A stretch of 64,000 nt of DNA from Diplocloster agilis. Its GTDB lineage: Bacteria; Bacillota; Clostridia; Lachnospirales; Lachnospiraceae. Under the pieces are notes generated by a model. That model made no database searches. It saw only the letters and a program-made list of their open reading frames with translations, and was not told where the DNA came from. Made by a program: the position numbers and the translations under genes. The stretch lies in assembly GCF_019042275.1 (NCBI RefSeq), contig NZ_JAHQCW010000015.1, forward strand, positions 46,820-110,819. The letters run 5' to 3'. Positions 16,657 through 25,496 of the stretch are shown here, piece after piece. Every line of letters begins with the position of its first letter. The stretch's first letter is position 1.

Positions 16657-17004
16657 TTAGACGATATTCTCCCCTAAGATTATTTTAGGCATTGTCGTTA
16701 AACATCTATTCCAACGTTTGTAGAATTTCTCTACCCCAAGTTTAGATACTCTCGCATGGGCTTCTTCATTTTCCAATACCCAATATAAGACATAAGTTAC
16801 TTTACCTACATTTCTTGTAAGACGAATAGGCAGTTCCCCTTCTTTGACTGCGTTAAAATCTTTTTGTCTATGAGTTCGTTTAATATAGTGTACATCAATA
16901 ACACCATCTTGCTTTAGATAAAATTCAGCGACTTCTTTCATCAATTCTTCAATTTCATCTAACTTAGTTAATTTCGCCTCATATATGCATATTTCATTAA
17001 ACAT
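16657..17004 (-). CDS. Small dimeric alpha/beta-barrel (ABM-like) protein
   Basis: 115 aa from the ATG at 17004, which has GGAGG 6 nt upstream; the ATG at 17019 overlaps that ribosome site. The layout MFNEICIYEAK...EELMKEVAEFYLKQDGVIDVHYIKRT...GKVTYVLYWVLENEEAHARV is like antibiotic-biosynthesis-monooxygenase (ABM) ferredoxin-like folds, which act as oxygenases, heme-degrading or unknown small proteins. The gene is clearly more AT-rich than its neighbours and abuts palindromic element 1, which suggests it was acquired. Specific function unknown. Confidence 0.6.
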   Translation of the reverse strand: MFNEICIYEAKLTKLDEIEELMKEVAEFYLKQDGVIDVHYIKRTHRQKDFNAVKEGELPIRLTRNVGKVTYVLYWVLENEEAHARVSKLGVEKFYKRWNRCLTTMPKIILGENIV

Positions 17005-17111
17005 AAAATACCTCCGCAAATTACGATTTGTCGCTCTCTATCGCAAAAAATAAATTTCCTGCCCTTCTTTACTCACAGGCACAATTTAAAATTGCTTTGA
17101 TGATACCACAA

Positions 17112-17143
17112 ACCTATAGATATTACCACAACATATCATAGGT
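17112..17143. promoter_or_regulatory. Operator-like dyad upstream of the ABM-like gene
   Basis: ACCTATAGATAT (17112-17123) and ATATCATAGGT (17133-17143) form an imperfect inverted repeat about 110 bp before the ABM-like gene in AT-rich DNA. It may be a regulator site; no matching regulator gene is seen. The rest of 17005-17219 shows nothing else I can support. Confidence 0.3.
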
Positions 17144-17219
17144 ATCCATTGACAAAATGAAACAAAATAAATAGAAGGTTAGGATAAACAGCACCCGCAA
17201 CCCGGCCTGCTATAAACCA

Positions 17220-17500
17220 GGGAGGAGAGGGAAGGTACGCGGCCACCCAAAGCCGGACGTCCAATCTCCCAGGACCGAATCGCTTGAGACCGGGCCTTAG
17301 AACAGGTTACGCAGATACCGGGAGAACCTCGCTGGGCCTGGAACACTGTCCGAGCCGCTTTTGCGAGTTTGTTCCAGACCCTGCCAATAAGAGGTTCTCC
17401 CGATATCGGAGTTACCTGTTCTTAGGTCCGGCCGAAGCGATTCGGTCCCGGGAGATTGGACATCCGGCTTTGGGTGGCCGCGTACCTTCCCTCTCCTCCC
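17220..17500. repeat. Long palindromic element, copy 1 (281 bp)
   Basis: The outer arms (17220-17285 and 17435-17500) pair at 64 of 66 positions. Inside, 17297-17310 (TTAGAACAGGTTAC) pairs with 17411-17424 (GTTACCTGTTCTTA) except for two T-T mismatches. GAACCTCGC faces GC-CAATAA-GAGGTTC, leaving a 6-nt bulge. The apex reads TGTCCGAGCCG-CTTTT-GCGAGTT. These loop and bulge motifs recur in copies 2-4, while the stem sequences do not. It begins 27 bp after the lpd stop codon. See the findings for the family. Confidence 0.93.
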
Positions 17501-17527
17501 GGCCCCCCTACAGCACAACCGCACACT

Positions 17528-18898
17528 CTATTCCCGCACCGCCTCCCCGATGGCTTCGGAAAAGGTCGGATGCGGATAGATCAAATTTCCCAGATTCTCA
17601 AGGGTCAGCCCCAGCTCAATCGCCTGCACAAACTGGCTGATCATATCTGTAGCCCGCGCGCACATCATCTGCGCCCCCATTATCCTTCCGCTGGCCGGAT
17701 CCGCCAGCACTTTCACAAACCCGCGCTCCTGCAGCGAAAGCACGGATTTTCCGTTTGCGGACATGGGATACTTGCAGACCTTCACCTGGATTCCCCGCTC
17801 CTTGGCTTCATCTGCGGTCAGCCCGGCGCAGGCGATCTCCGGATCTGTATATACGCACCCCGGCACTGTTCCAAGGCATATGGTTTCCGGTTCGCCAAAC
17901 ATGGCCGCCACCGCGCTCAACGCCTCGGCCGTAGCCGCATGAGCCAGCTGTACACCTCCCACTACGTCACCGGCCGCATAGATCCCCGGTATGCTGGTTT
18001 CAAAATGCCGGTTCACCAGGATACAGCCCCGGTCCATCTCCGGCGTCATTTCATCCGTAAACAGCCCTTCCGTATTCGCCCGGCGTCCCGTAGCGATGAG
18101 TACGGCGTCCGCGCGCGCCTCCTCCTCATTTCCCTTTTCCACGTAGGTACACGTAAGACCCTCCGGCGTTTTCACGATTTCTTTTACCATAGCGCCCGTA
18201 TGAATTTCCGCGCCCCGCTTTTTCATAATCATCTTCAGGTTTTGGGAAATTTCCCGGTCCATTCCCGGAAGGATTCTCTCCATGCTCTCCAGTACCGTCA
18301 CCTGACATCCCATTGCCTGATATGCGGTGGCAAATTCCATACCGATCACGCCTCCGCCGATAATCACAAGACTCGCAAAGAGCTCTCCTTTTAATTCCAG
18401 AAGCTCATCGCTGTTCAGGACTCCCTCCAGATCAGCCCCGGGAATGGGCGGGCTGGCCGGACGGGAACCTGTGGCGATTAAAATATTGCCTCCGGCCAGC
18501 TCCCGGTCCGTTTCTCCCATGCCTGTGATTTTTACCGTTTTCTGCGGCGTGACCGATGCGCTTCCCTGATAGAGGGTGATCTTATTCTTTTGAAATAATT
18601 TCAGTATCCCATCCTGCAAAGTCCGGACGACCTCTTCTTTCCGCTCCCTTAATTTCCCATAGTGGATCGCCGGACCGGCGCCTGCAAACCCGATCCGCTC
18701 TCCCTGTTTGAGCTCCTGATAGAGTAACGCCGTATGCAGTATCGTCTTAGTCGGTATGCACCCCCGGTTCAGACAGGTACCTCCCACATTGCCGGAATCC
18801 ACCACCGCGACCTTTTTTCCCATACCGGCAGCTTTAAGCGCCGCGGGATAGCCCGCCGGGCCAGCGCCAATCACGATTAAATCATATTGTTCAGCCAT
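17528..18898 (-). CDS. lpdA: Dihydrolipoyl dehydrogenase (glycine cleavage L protein)
   Basis: 456 aa flavoprotein that re-oxidises dihydrolipoyl-GcvH with NAD+. N-terminal FAD site (DLIVIGAGPAGYPAALKAAGMG), redox disulfide CLNRGCIPTK near residues 42-47, NAD site VIIGGGVIGMEFATAYQAMG broken here for length, second FAD motif YAAGDVVGG, and the C-terminal HPTFSEA dimer/catalytic His motif. It is the last gene of the gcv operon, 170 bp after lplA, with GGGAGG as its ribosome site. The operon context assigns it to glycine cleavage; it might also serve other lipoyl complexes. Confidence 0.93.
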   Translation of the reverse strand: MAEQYDLIVIGAGPAGYPAALKAAGMGKKVAVVDSGNVGGTCLNRGCIPTKTILHTALLYQELKQGERIGFAGAGPAIHYGKLRERKEEVVRTLQDGILKLFQKNKITLYQGSASVTPQKTVKITGMGETDRELAGGNILIATGSRPASPPIPGADLEGVLNSDELLELKGELFASLVIIGGGVIGMEFATAYQAMGCQVTVLESMERILPGMDREISQNLKMIMKKRGAEIHTGAMVKEIVKTPEGLTCTYVEKGNEEEARADAVLIATGRRANTEGLFTDEMTPEMDRGCILVNRHFETSIPGIYAAGDVVGGVQLAHAATAEALSAVAAMFGEPETICLGTVPGCVYTDPEIACAGLTADEAKERGIQVKVCKYPMSANGKSVLSLQERGFVKVLADPASGRIMGAQMMCARATDMISQFVQAIELGLTLENLGNLIYPHPTFSEAIGEAVRE

Positions 18899-19005
18899 TT
18901 TTTCCTCCCTGCCTAATTATCCGCGCATCCATCTTTTCAGTCATATTCTAACAGCTATTACGGGACTTAGCCATTCATTTACCAGTATTTTCAATCCCTG
19001 CTATG

Positions 19006-19072
19006 CCACCAATTTTCCGCTGTTATACCACTGTTTTTTCCGCCGTTATTCCACCGACTTTCCGCCGTTATG
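19006..19072. repeat. Three degenerate 22-23 bp tandem repeats at the lplA 3' end
   Basis: Units begin at 19006, 19028 and 19051, each of the form CCACC(A/T)n-TTTTCCGC(T/C)GTTAT. The third unit overlaps the lplA stop codon (19068-19070), so the array lies in the lplA-lpd intergenic region. The role is unknown; slippage of the gene end is the simplest origin. Confidence 0.7.
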
Positions 19073-20066
19073 CAAACAGCTCCGGCAGCATCCCGGTTAT
19101 ATCATGTCTCATCGTCTCCTGTACGGAATCCATAGCGGGAACCTTTTGTGCCGCAGACTTCAGGGACTCCAGTTCATATAACGCCCCCTCCAACCCTTCG
19201 GCCAGCTTCGGTATATACTCCGTATCCAGGGCATCCGAATATATCCGGGCGTGACACACTCTCCCTTCGTTTATGTGCAGATGCAGCTGTACCTCTCCCC
19301 AGGAGAAGCGCTTGGCCGCCTCGTGCTGGAAAGGAAGTCTTTGCCCATAATTCCATTCCCAGGATGCGAATTTTTTCTCCAGCGCTTCCAGTTTTTCCAT
19401 GCGGATACGGGAAGGATTCATGGGCCGGACGGGCCCTTCATACACTTTAGCGAAAGCCAGTTCCAATTTTTCTTTCATTCCCGCCACCGTAATCTGAGGG
19501 TTCAGATCGGTCAGATTCACCACTCTCGAGCGTACGGAATCCACGCTTTTCGCCTTCAGCTTCTGCGGCGATACATTCAGATATCTGGACAGCAGCTGCT
19601 GATCCACCCGGATCAGCAGCGTGCCGTGATGGCAACCCACGTCGGCCGTCTGATAAAAAGCATTGCCGGAAAATTTTCTGCCCTCCGCTTCCAGATCGTT
19701 TCTGCCGGACTTTTCCGCCCGGATACCGCACATGCGCACGGCTTCCAGGATCACAGCCAGCTCCCGGTCCACCTCATAATACGGCCGCCTGGCTATAAAG
19801 GTAAAGTTCAGGTTTCCCAGATCATGAAAAACCGCGCCGCCGCCGGATAAGCGTCTGGCCAAAAATCCGCCGTCCCCGGATAGGCTCTTGGTACGGCACT
19901 CTTTCCATGCGTTCTGGTTTCTTCCGATGACTACAGTCCTCCGGTTCTGCCAGAGATACAGGATACACTCGTGTTCCTCCACCACATCCATCAGATAATT
20001 TTCAAGCGCCAGATTCCGGTAAGGATTTGTCCCGCTATGTACCAGTATGGTCCGTTTATTCATCAT
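19068..20066 (-). CDS. lplA: Lipoate-protein ligase
   Basis: 332 aa. It attaches free lipoate (via lipoyl-AMP) to GcvH. The lipoate-binding RRLSGGGAVFHDLGNLNFTF motif lies near residue 75, with an N-terminal catalytic domain and a C-terminal accessory domain (about 250-332). Its ATG lies inside the end of gcvPB (11-bp overlap) with no good ribosome site of its own, so translation is coupled. Its place in the gcv operon makes GcvH the obvious target. Confidence 0.92.
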   Translation of the reverse strand: MMNKRTILVHSGTNPYRNLALENYLMDVVEEHECILYLWQNRRTVVIGRNQNAWKECRTKSLSGDGGFLARRLSGGGAVFHDLGNLNFTFIARRPYYEVDRELAVILEAVRMCGIRAEKSGRNDLEAEGRKFSGNAFYQTADVGCHHGTLLIRVDQQLLSRYLNVSPQKLKAKSVDSVRSRVVNLTDLNPQITVAGMKEKLELAFAKVYEGPVRPMNPSRIRMEKLEALEKKFASWEWNYGQRLPFQHEAAKRFSWGEVQLHLHINEGRVCHARIYSDALDTEYIPKLAEGLEGALYELESLKSAAQKVPAMDSVQETMRHDITGMLPELFA

Positions 20067-21486
20067 AGCTGTATTTCAGATGAGGTTTTCTGGCTGCCTG
20101 CACTTCGTCCAGCCGGCCCACAGGCGTCACATGAGGCGCCGTTTTTACCGCTTCCGGATTCGTTCTGGCCTGCTCATATATCTCTTCGAACGCCCGGATG
20201 ATCTCATCCAGATTCTCCTTTGATTCAGTCTCCGTAGGTTCCACCATCAGAGCTTCCGCAACGATCAGCGGAAAGTACATGGTCGGCGGATGGATTCCAT
20301 AGTCCAGCAATGCTTTCGCTATGTCCATAGCCGACACATCGATCTGCTCATGCTCCTGTTCCAGGCTCATGACAAACTCATGCATGCAGGTCCGGCGATA
20401 GGGCATCTTATATTTGTCCGCCAGTTTCTCCATCAGATAGTTGGCGTTCAGAACCGCATTCCGGCTGGCTTCCCACAGTCCATCTTTCCCAAGCATCAGC
20501 GCGTAGGTCAAAGCCTTCACGACTACCAGGAAATTCCCATAGAAGGCCTTTACCATGCCGATGGAATCCGGCTGTCTAACGAAGGTATAGGGGCCGTCTC
20601 CCTCCACCTGCACCGACGGCAAAAACCGGGCCAGGAAATCCTTACAGCCCACCGGCCCGCTGCCCGGGCCTCCCCCACCGTGCGGAGTCGAGAACGTCTT
20701 ATGCAGATTCAGGTGGATCACGTCAAAGCCCATGTCTCCCGGGCGCGTCACGCCCATGATGGCGTTTAGGTTGGCCCCGTCATAGTAGACCAGTCCGCCC
20801 GCATCGTGGACGATCCGGGTGATTTCCAGAATATTTTTATCAAACAGTCCCACCGTATTGGGGTTCGTCAGCATCAGGCCCGCGGTATCCTCTCCCACCG
20901 CCTCCCGAAGCTTTTGCAGATCCACACAGCCATCGGGATCGGAGGGGATATTGACCACGGTATAACCGGCCATCACGGCGCTTGCCGGATTCGTCCCGTG
21001 AGCCGAATCGGGAACAATGATCTTCGTCCGCTTCCCATCGTTCCTGCTGTCATGGTAAGCCTTAATCAGCAGCAGACCGGTGAATTCCCCGTGGGCGCCC
21101 GCCGCCGGCTGAAACGTCATCCGGTCCATGCCCGTGATCTCGCAGAACACCTGTTCCGCAGTCTTTAACACCTCCAGGCAACCCTGGACGGTATGCTCCG
21201 GCTGAAGCGGATGGACTCCGGTGAATCCGTCGTTAGCTGCCGTCCTCTCATTGATTTTCGGGTTATATTTCATCGTGCAGGAGCCCAGAGGATAAAAGCC
21301 GTCATTGACTCCATGCGTCCGCTTAGCCAGCTCGGTATAATGCCGGCTGATGTCATTTTCGGAAACCTCGGGAAGCCGCAGCTCCTTTTTTCTTCCATAT
21401 TCCCCGAAGTCCCAGACCGGCACTTCGCATTCCGGAAGCACCGAGCAGCCTCTGCCTTTTACACTGCGTTCAAAGATCAGTTTCAT
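20056..21486 (-). CDS. gcvPB: Glycine dehydrogenase (decarboxylating) subunit 2
   Basis: 476 aa from the ATG at 21486, which overlaps the gcvPA stop (ATGA) and has AAAGGAGG upstream; a longer open frame of 54 codons is shadow. This PLP subunit decarboxylates glycine and passes the aminomethyl group to lipoyl-GcvH. The PLP lysine is in HLNLHKTFSTPHGGGGPGSG, and the family N-terminal THGVNDGFYPLGSCTMKYNP is present, both split here only as motifs. Split P protein (PA plus PB) is the usual Firmicutes form. Confidence 0.95.
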   Translation of the reverse strand: MKLIFERSVKGRGCSVLPECEVPVWDFGEYGRKKELRLPEVSENDISRHYTELAKRTHGVNDGFYPLGSCTMKYNPKINERTAANDGFTGVHPLQPEHTVQGCLEVLKTAEQVFCEITGMDRMTFQPAAGAHGEFTGLLLIKAYHDSRNDGKRTKIIVPDSAHGTNPASAVMAGYTVVNIPSDPDGCVDLQKLREAVGEDTAGLMLTNPNTVGLFDKNILEITRIVHDAGGLVYYDGANLNAIMGVTRPGDMGFDVIHLNLHKTFSTPHGGGGPGSGPVGCKDFLARFLPSVQVEGDGPYTFVRQPDSIGMVKAFYGNFLVVVKALTYALMLGKDGLWEASRNAVLNANYLMEKLADKYKMPYRRTCMHEFVMSLEQEHEQIDVSAMDIAKALLDYGIHPPTMYFPLIVAEALMVEPTETESKENLDEIIRAFEEIYEQARTNPEAVKTAPHVTPVGRLDEVQAARKPHLKYSYDE

Positions 21487-22802
21487 CTGCCGCACACCTC
21501 CTTTACGATACCTGCCAGGTGGTCGATCTCTTCTTTGGTATTCAATTCCGTAGCGCACCACAGAAGTTCCCTGCCGCTTAAGGGCAGGCCTCCCAGAATC
21601 CCTTCCTCCTCTAACCGCGTCAGAAGCATCCCGGTATCCACCGGACATTCGGTTACAAATTCATGAAAGAACGGACGGCTGTACTTGACCACGCATCCAG
21701 CTTCCTGTAGTTTTTCCGCCAGATAATGAGCCATAGACGCGCTGTTTATAGCTGCCCGCCTCATTCCTTCTGGCCCCATGGCCGCCATATATACGGAAGC
21801 TTTCATCGCGCACAGGGCTTCGTTGGAACAAATATTGCTGCCGGCCTTCTCCCGGCGGATATGCTGTTCCCTTGCCTGAAGAGTCAGCACGAATCCTCTT
21901 TTTCCCTGGGAATCCACAGTCTGGCCCACGATCCGGCCGGGAAGTCTTCGAAGCATATCCTGTTTGGCCGCCATAAATCCCAGGTACGGGCCGCCAAATC
22001 CCATCGGCATTCCAAGGGGCTGCCCCTCGCCTACCGCCACATCCGCCTGGTATTCCCTCGGTGTTTTTAAAACAGCCAGGGAGATCGGGTTGCAGCCGAC
22101 TACATATTTGGCCTTACGCTCGTGCGCCAGCCTGCCGATTTCTTCCACATCCTCCAGGATGCCGTAATAGTTGGGCTGCTGTATATAGACGCAGGCTGTC
22201 TGCTCATCCAGCATTTCTCTTAACGCCTGGGTATCGGTCGCCCCCTCTTTTTCCGGTATCACCTGAACCGCCACATTTCTTCCGTAGCAGTATGTGCGTA
22301 TCGTCTTAAGCACCTGCGGGTTTACGGCTGCGGACACCAAGATTCCGGTCCGTTTCCGGTCCAGGCACATCAAAACCCCTTCTGCCGCCGCGGTAGCTCC
22401 GTCATAGACGGAGGCATTGGAGGCATCCATACCGGTCAGCTCACAGATCATCGTCTGGTACTCGAAGATGGACTGCAAATTTCCCTGGCTGATCTCCGCC
22501 TGATAGGGCGTATAAGCCGTGACAAAATCCTCCTTGCCCGTGACACTGTCCACGATCGCAGGTATATAATGGTGATAAGCTCCCGCCCCACGGAATATGT
22601 GGGGAAATACTTTATTTTTCGCGGCCATCGCTTCCATCCTGCGTTGGACTTCAAGCTCCGACACCCCACAGGGGATCTTCAGCTCCCCGTGGATCTGCAT
22701 CTGCTCGGGTACGTCCCGGTACAGGTCATCGAAGCTCTCGTATCCGATCGCGCGCAGCATTTCCTGCTGTTCTTCTCTTGTATTCGTTACATAACGCCCC
22801 AT
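21483..22802 (-). CDS. gcvPA: Glycine dehydrogenase (decarboxylating) subunit 1
   Basis: 439 aa from the ATG at 22802, with GGAGGAG 6-9 nt upstream; 24 upstream codons in frame are rejected. It is the non-PLP-lysine half of the P protein: starts RYVTNTREEQQEML, contains FRGAGAYHHYIPAIVDS and the TPYQAEISQGNLQSIFEYQT region typical of GcvPA. It lies 46 bp after gcvH and overlaps gcvPB by 4 bp, keeping the subunits in equal amounts. Confidence 0.95.
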   Translation of the reverse strand: MGRYVTNTREEQQEMLRAIGYESFDDLYRDVPEQMQIHGELKIPCGVSELEVQRRMEAMAAKNKVFPHIFRGAGAYHHYIPAIVDSVTGKEDFVTAYTPYQAEISQGNLQSIFEYQTMICELTGMDASNASVYDGATAAAEGVLMCLDRKRTGILVSAAVNPQVLKTIRTYCYGRNVAVQVIPEKEGATDTQALREMLDEQTACVYIQQPNYYGILEDVEEIGRLAHERKAKYVVGCNPISLAVLKTPREYQADVAVGEGQPLGMPMGFGGPYLGFMAAKQDMLRRLPGRIVGQTVDSQGKRGFVLTLQAREQHIRREKAGSNICSNEALCAMKASVYMAAMGPEGMRRAAINSASMAHYLAEKLQEAGCVVKYSRPFFHEFVTECPVDTGMLLTRLEEEGILGGLPLSGRELLWCATELNTKEEIDHLAGIVKEVCGR

Positions 22803-22848
22803 GAACGCTCCTCCTTCATTATAATAGGTTCCGCCATCCGCCGCGCGC

Positions 22849-23226
22849 CTACAGTTCCTCCAGATAGGCCTCATATTCGGCCGCGTCCATCAGGTCCTCC
22901 TGATCGGTGATATTTTCCACCCTGACCAGCCAGGCGTCATAGGGCTGCTCATTAATGGATTCCGGGCTGTCCAGCAGTTCTTCATGAATGGCAGCCACGG
23001 TTCCGCTGACTGGTGAGTATACGTCGGAAACCGCCTTGACAGACTCCACATCGGCAAAGCTTTCCCCGGCGGTTACTTCATCCCCTTCTTCCGGCAGGTT
23101 TACAAAGACCAGATCTCCTAATTCCTTCTGCGCATAGTCCGTAAGTCCGATCCTTGCGGTGGTCTCATCCTCAAAAAACAGCCACTCATGGGATTTTGCA
23201 TACTTTAACTCCTTTGGAATATTCAT
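22849..23226 (-). CDS. gcvH: Glycine cleavage system H protein
   Basis: 125 aa, the normal size. The lipoyl lysine is in [16 protein letters not shown] (near residue 63), and the [21 protein letters not shown]-terminus is typical. It shuttles the aminomethyl group between P, T and L proteins and is the substrate of LplA encoded in the same operon. Confidence 0.96.
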   Translation of the reverse strand: MNIPKELKYAKSHEWLFFEDETTARIGLTDYAQKELGDLVFVNLPEEGDEVTAGESFADVESVKAVSDVYSPVSGTVAAIHEELLDSPESINEQPYDAWLVRVENITDQEDLMDAAEYEAYLEEL

Positions 23227-23267
23227 GTTTGTATCCTCCTATTATTTATCATTTTATGATTCTTCTG

Positions 23268-24359
23268 CTATTTCTTTTCCCTTTTATAAAACGGGATAGG
23301 GATTACTTCCGCCCCGATCATCCGGTTCCTGACTTCCACTTCCACCTTTGTGCCGACGCCTGCGTATTCCACCAGCAGCAGCGCCATGGCCGCCGGATAA
23401 CCCAGATACGGGCAGTGTGTTCCGGAAGTGGTAATACCAATCTCTTTTCCATCCGCAAACACTTTTTCCTGCTCTCTTATGATCCCTCTGCCGGTTACTT
23501 TCAGGCCAACCCGCCTTCTCGACGGTTCTCCCCTGTCCACCAGCGCTTTTTTCCCGATAAAGTCTTCCTTATTCATCTTCACCGCAAATCCAAGCCCGGT
23601 CTCCAACGGTGTAATCTCATCGTTCATCTCATGTCCGTACAGCGGCATCGCGGCTTCCAGGCGAAGCGTATCCCTGGCTCCCAGTCCGCATGGAATAAGT
23701 CCGTCTTCCCGCCCGGCCTCAAGCAGAAGATCCCACATCCGTCCGGCATCCCCGGTGCCCATATACAGTTCATAACCATCCTCGCCGGTGTAACCGGTTT
23801 TCGATATAATATAGGATATGTCCTTCACTTTACCTTCCATGACCGCGCTGTAATATTTCTTCGGAAGTTCCTCTTCCGGCACAAGCTTCGCCAGGATTTC
23901 ATGGGCTTTCGGGCCCTGCAGAGCGATCTGAGCCACCTGATCGGACAGATCCTCAAAGTATGCGTCCGCAAACTGGTGCTCTTTCATCCAGGCGAAATCT
24001 TTCTCCCGGTTGGAGGCATTTACCACGATAAAATAATGGTTTTCCCTGATCTTATAGACAATCAGATCGTCAATCACCCCTCCGCTTTCATTGCACATCG
24101 GACTGTATCTCGCCTGGCCGTCATACATATTCGTAAAGTCATTGGTCAGCAGCATGTTCAAATTCGCCAGCGCATCCCGCCCCGTTAAGAGCACCTCGCC
24201 CATATGGGATACGTCAAACAGGCCGCACGCCTTACGCACTGCCATATGCTCCGCGATCACCCCCTGCTCGTATTGCACCGGAAGCAGGTAACCTGCAAAC
24301 GGTACTATTTTCCCGTGATTTTCCACGTGCTTGTCGTACAATGGTGTCTTTTTTTCCAT
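23268..24359 (-). CDS. gcvT: Aminomethyltransferase (glycine cleavage T protein)
   Basis: 363 aa. It moves the C1 unit from aminomethyl-GcvH to tetrahydrofolate and releases ammonia. Family features: TPLYDKHVENHGKIVPFAGY at the start, FDVSHMGEV, the GYTGEDGYELY loop and the ARDTLRLEAAMPLYGHE folate-site region. First gene of the operon, 42 bp before gcvH, and directly downstream of the glycine riboswitch and its terminator. Confidence 0.96.
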   Translation of the reverse strand: MEKKTPLYDKHVENHGKIVPFAGYLLPVQYEQGVIAEHMAVRKACGLFDVSHMGEVLLTGRDALANLNMLLTNDFTNMYDGQARYSPMCNESGGVIDDLIVYKIRENHYFIVVNASNREKDFAWMKEHQFADAYFEDLSDQVAQIALQGPKAHEILAKLVPEEELPKKYYSAVMEGKVKDISYIISKTGYTGEDGYELYMGTGDAGRMWDLLLEAGREDGLIPCGLGARDTLRLEAAMPLYGHEMNDEITPLETGLGFAVKMNKEDFIGKKALVDRGEPSRRRVGLKVTGRGIIREQEKVFADGKEIGITTSGTHCPYLGYPAAMALLLVEYAGVGTKVEVEVRNRMIGAEVIPIPFYKREKK

Positions 24360-24421
24360 GTACTCACTCCCTCCTGATAGATTGAAATACCTTATTATGG
24401 CTAAGCGGATGCGAACTTTTT

Positions 24422-24453
24422 TTATTCCGCAGGAGCACTTTCCTATGGCATAA
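24422..24453. repeat. Short dispersed hairpin repeat, copy B
   Basis: TTATTCCGCAGGA and TTCCTATGGCATAA form an imperfect stem flanked by T7 and A7 runs. It shares the 14-mer GCACTTTCCTATGG with copy A at 12249-12262. It sits between the riboswitch terminator and gcvT. It could be a second terminator-like hairpin or a small mobile repeat. Confidence 0.6.
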
Positions 24454-24483
24454 AAAAAGACATACGAAAAAAGCTTTCGTATG
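24452..24483 (-). terminator. Intrinsic terminator, expression platform of the glycine riboswitch
   Basis: On the minus strand CATACGAAA-GC-TTTTTTCGTATG folds into a 9-bp hairpin followed by a T7 tract (plus-strand A7 at 24452-24458). It follows the second aptamer directly, so glycine binding would be expected to prevent its formation and allow read-through into gcvT. Confidence 0.8.
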
Positions 24484-24640
24484 CCTCTGTCTGTTTACCT
24501 GAAAGATTACTCCATAACGGAGCATGCCTCTTCGGTGATCTTGCTTTTCCAGAGTCTCGTCCGGGTACGGTCCTTTTGCCTGAGAGTTTTTGCAATTCCC
24601 CTTCGGCGCCGCTTACACAGTCTCTCCCATATCCATCATC
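24484..24640 (-). ncRNA. Tandem glycine riboswitch
   Basis: On the minus strand, aptamer 1 shows GGAGAGACTGTG, GCGCCGAAGGGG and AACTCTCAGGCAAAAGGAC. Aptamer 2 shows GACGAGACTCTGG, CACCGAAGAGG and AATCTTTCAGGTAAACAGACAGAGG in pieces of the same order. These match the tandem gcvT riboswitch consensus known from Bacillus. Glycine binding should turn on the gcv operon by antitermination. Confidence 0.93.
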
Positions 24641-24652
24641 CGACTTATCCAT

Positions 24653-24710
24653 ATTATAGGTATATTTTAACATATATAAATGGCTGGGGCAACCGCTTTA
24701 TGGGAAAAGG
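24653..24710 (-). promoter_or_regulatory. Promoter of the riboswitch-gcv operon
   Basis: A TATAAT -10 box on the minus strand (24653-24658) lies just before the first aptamer. A second reading, TTGCCC-17 bp-TAAAAT, lies slightly upstream. Either gives a start site a few bases before the riboswitch. The remaining bases up to sodA hold the divergent sodA promoter. Confidence 0.5.
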
Positions 24711-24757
24711 TATCAGCGGAAAACAGATTTGATTGTATGAATTTTCCAATTACCGCA

Positions 24758-24763
24758 TATAAT
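24758..24763 (+). promoter_or_regulatory. Probable -10 box of sodA
   Basis: TATAAT lies 41 bp before the sodA ATG, with only a weak TTGTAT at 19 bp spacing as -35. AAAGGAGGG precedes the start codon. Confidence 0.4.
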
Positions 24764-24804
24764 AACTGCGTAAATTCAAAGAAACGCCATAAAAGGAGGG
24801 CCCT

Positions 24805-25422
24805 ATGAACCAACAACATTATCCTTTCACTCTGCCGCCGCTTCCGTATACTTACGACGCCTTGGAACCGGCTATCGATATGGAGACGCTGCATTTTCAT
24901 CATGACAAGCATTTTAAAACTTACGTGGATAACTTAAACAAGGCGCTGGAAAACCATCCGGAATATCACGACTGGACGCTTCCCATGCTGCTGTCCCGTC
25001 TGGATGAACTCCCGGAAGACCTGCAAAAGCCTGTTCGGAATAACGGCGGAGGCGTCCTTAACCACGCGATGTATTTTGATTCGATGAGACCCGGGAAAAA
25101 TGAGCCGTCAGGAGCCGTCCGTTTTGCAATCGAATCCCAGTACGGCTCTGTCGACCACTGGAAAAGCGAAATGAAAACCGCTGCGCTCGGACAGTTCGGT
25201 TCCGGCTACGCATGGCTTGTAAAAGATGAGAACCAGCATTTGAAGGTCATCAACCTTCCGAATCAGGACAGTCCGCTCACCTACGGTTACTGTCCGCTTC
25301 TCCTGGTAGATGTCTGGGAACACGCTTATTATCTGAAATACCAGAACCTTCGGGCTGACTATGTGGACGCCTGGTTCGGCCTGATTAACTGGGATGTGGT
25401 AAACAGCCGTTTTGCGGAATAG
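24805..25422 (+). CDS. sodA: Superoxide dismutase (Fe/Mn family)
   Basis: 205 aa, full length. It dismutates superoxide in the cytoplasm. N-terminal PFTLPPLPYTYDALEP, metal ligand His in LHFHHDKHFKTYV, second His in GGVLNHAMYFD, and the C-terminal DVWEHAYYLKYQN with the Asp and His ligands are all present. Whether Fe or Mn is used cannot be read safely. It is monocistronic, between the divergent gcv operon and a bidirectional terminator, and gives an anaerobe protection from brief oxygen exposure. Confidence 0.95.
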   Translation: MNQQHYPFTLPPLPYTYDALEPAIDMETLHFHHDKHFKTYVDNLNKALENHPEYHDWTLPMLLSRLDELPEDLQKPVRNNGGGVLNHAMYFDSMRPGKNEPSGAVRFAIESQYGSVDHWKSEMKTAALGQFGSGYAWLVKDENQHLKVINLPNQDSPLTYGYCPLLLVDVWEHAYYLKYQNLRADYVDAWFGLINWDVVNSRFAE

Positions 25423-25449
25423 GCTTCCTTATTAAACCATAGAATTTAA

Positions 25450-25496
25450 GAAAAGGCAGGATGATAAGACCAAAGTCTGATCACCTGCCTTTTTTA
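25450..25496. terminator. Bidirectional terminator between sodA and psd
   Basis: AAAAGGCAGG with CCTGCCTTTT, inner TGAT/ATCA and AGAC/GTCT pairs form a long hairpin ending in T6 on the plus strand and with A4 on the other side. It serves the convergent sodA and phosphatidylserine decarboxylase genes and touches the psd stop codon. Confidence 0.85.

Noticed and set aside
17284..17640. 118-codon plus-strand frame and a 75-codon minus-strand frame inside palindromic element 1
   Set aside because: Both run through the hairpin arms, show no domain and have no counterpart in elements 2 and 3 at the same place.
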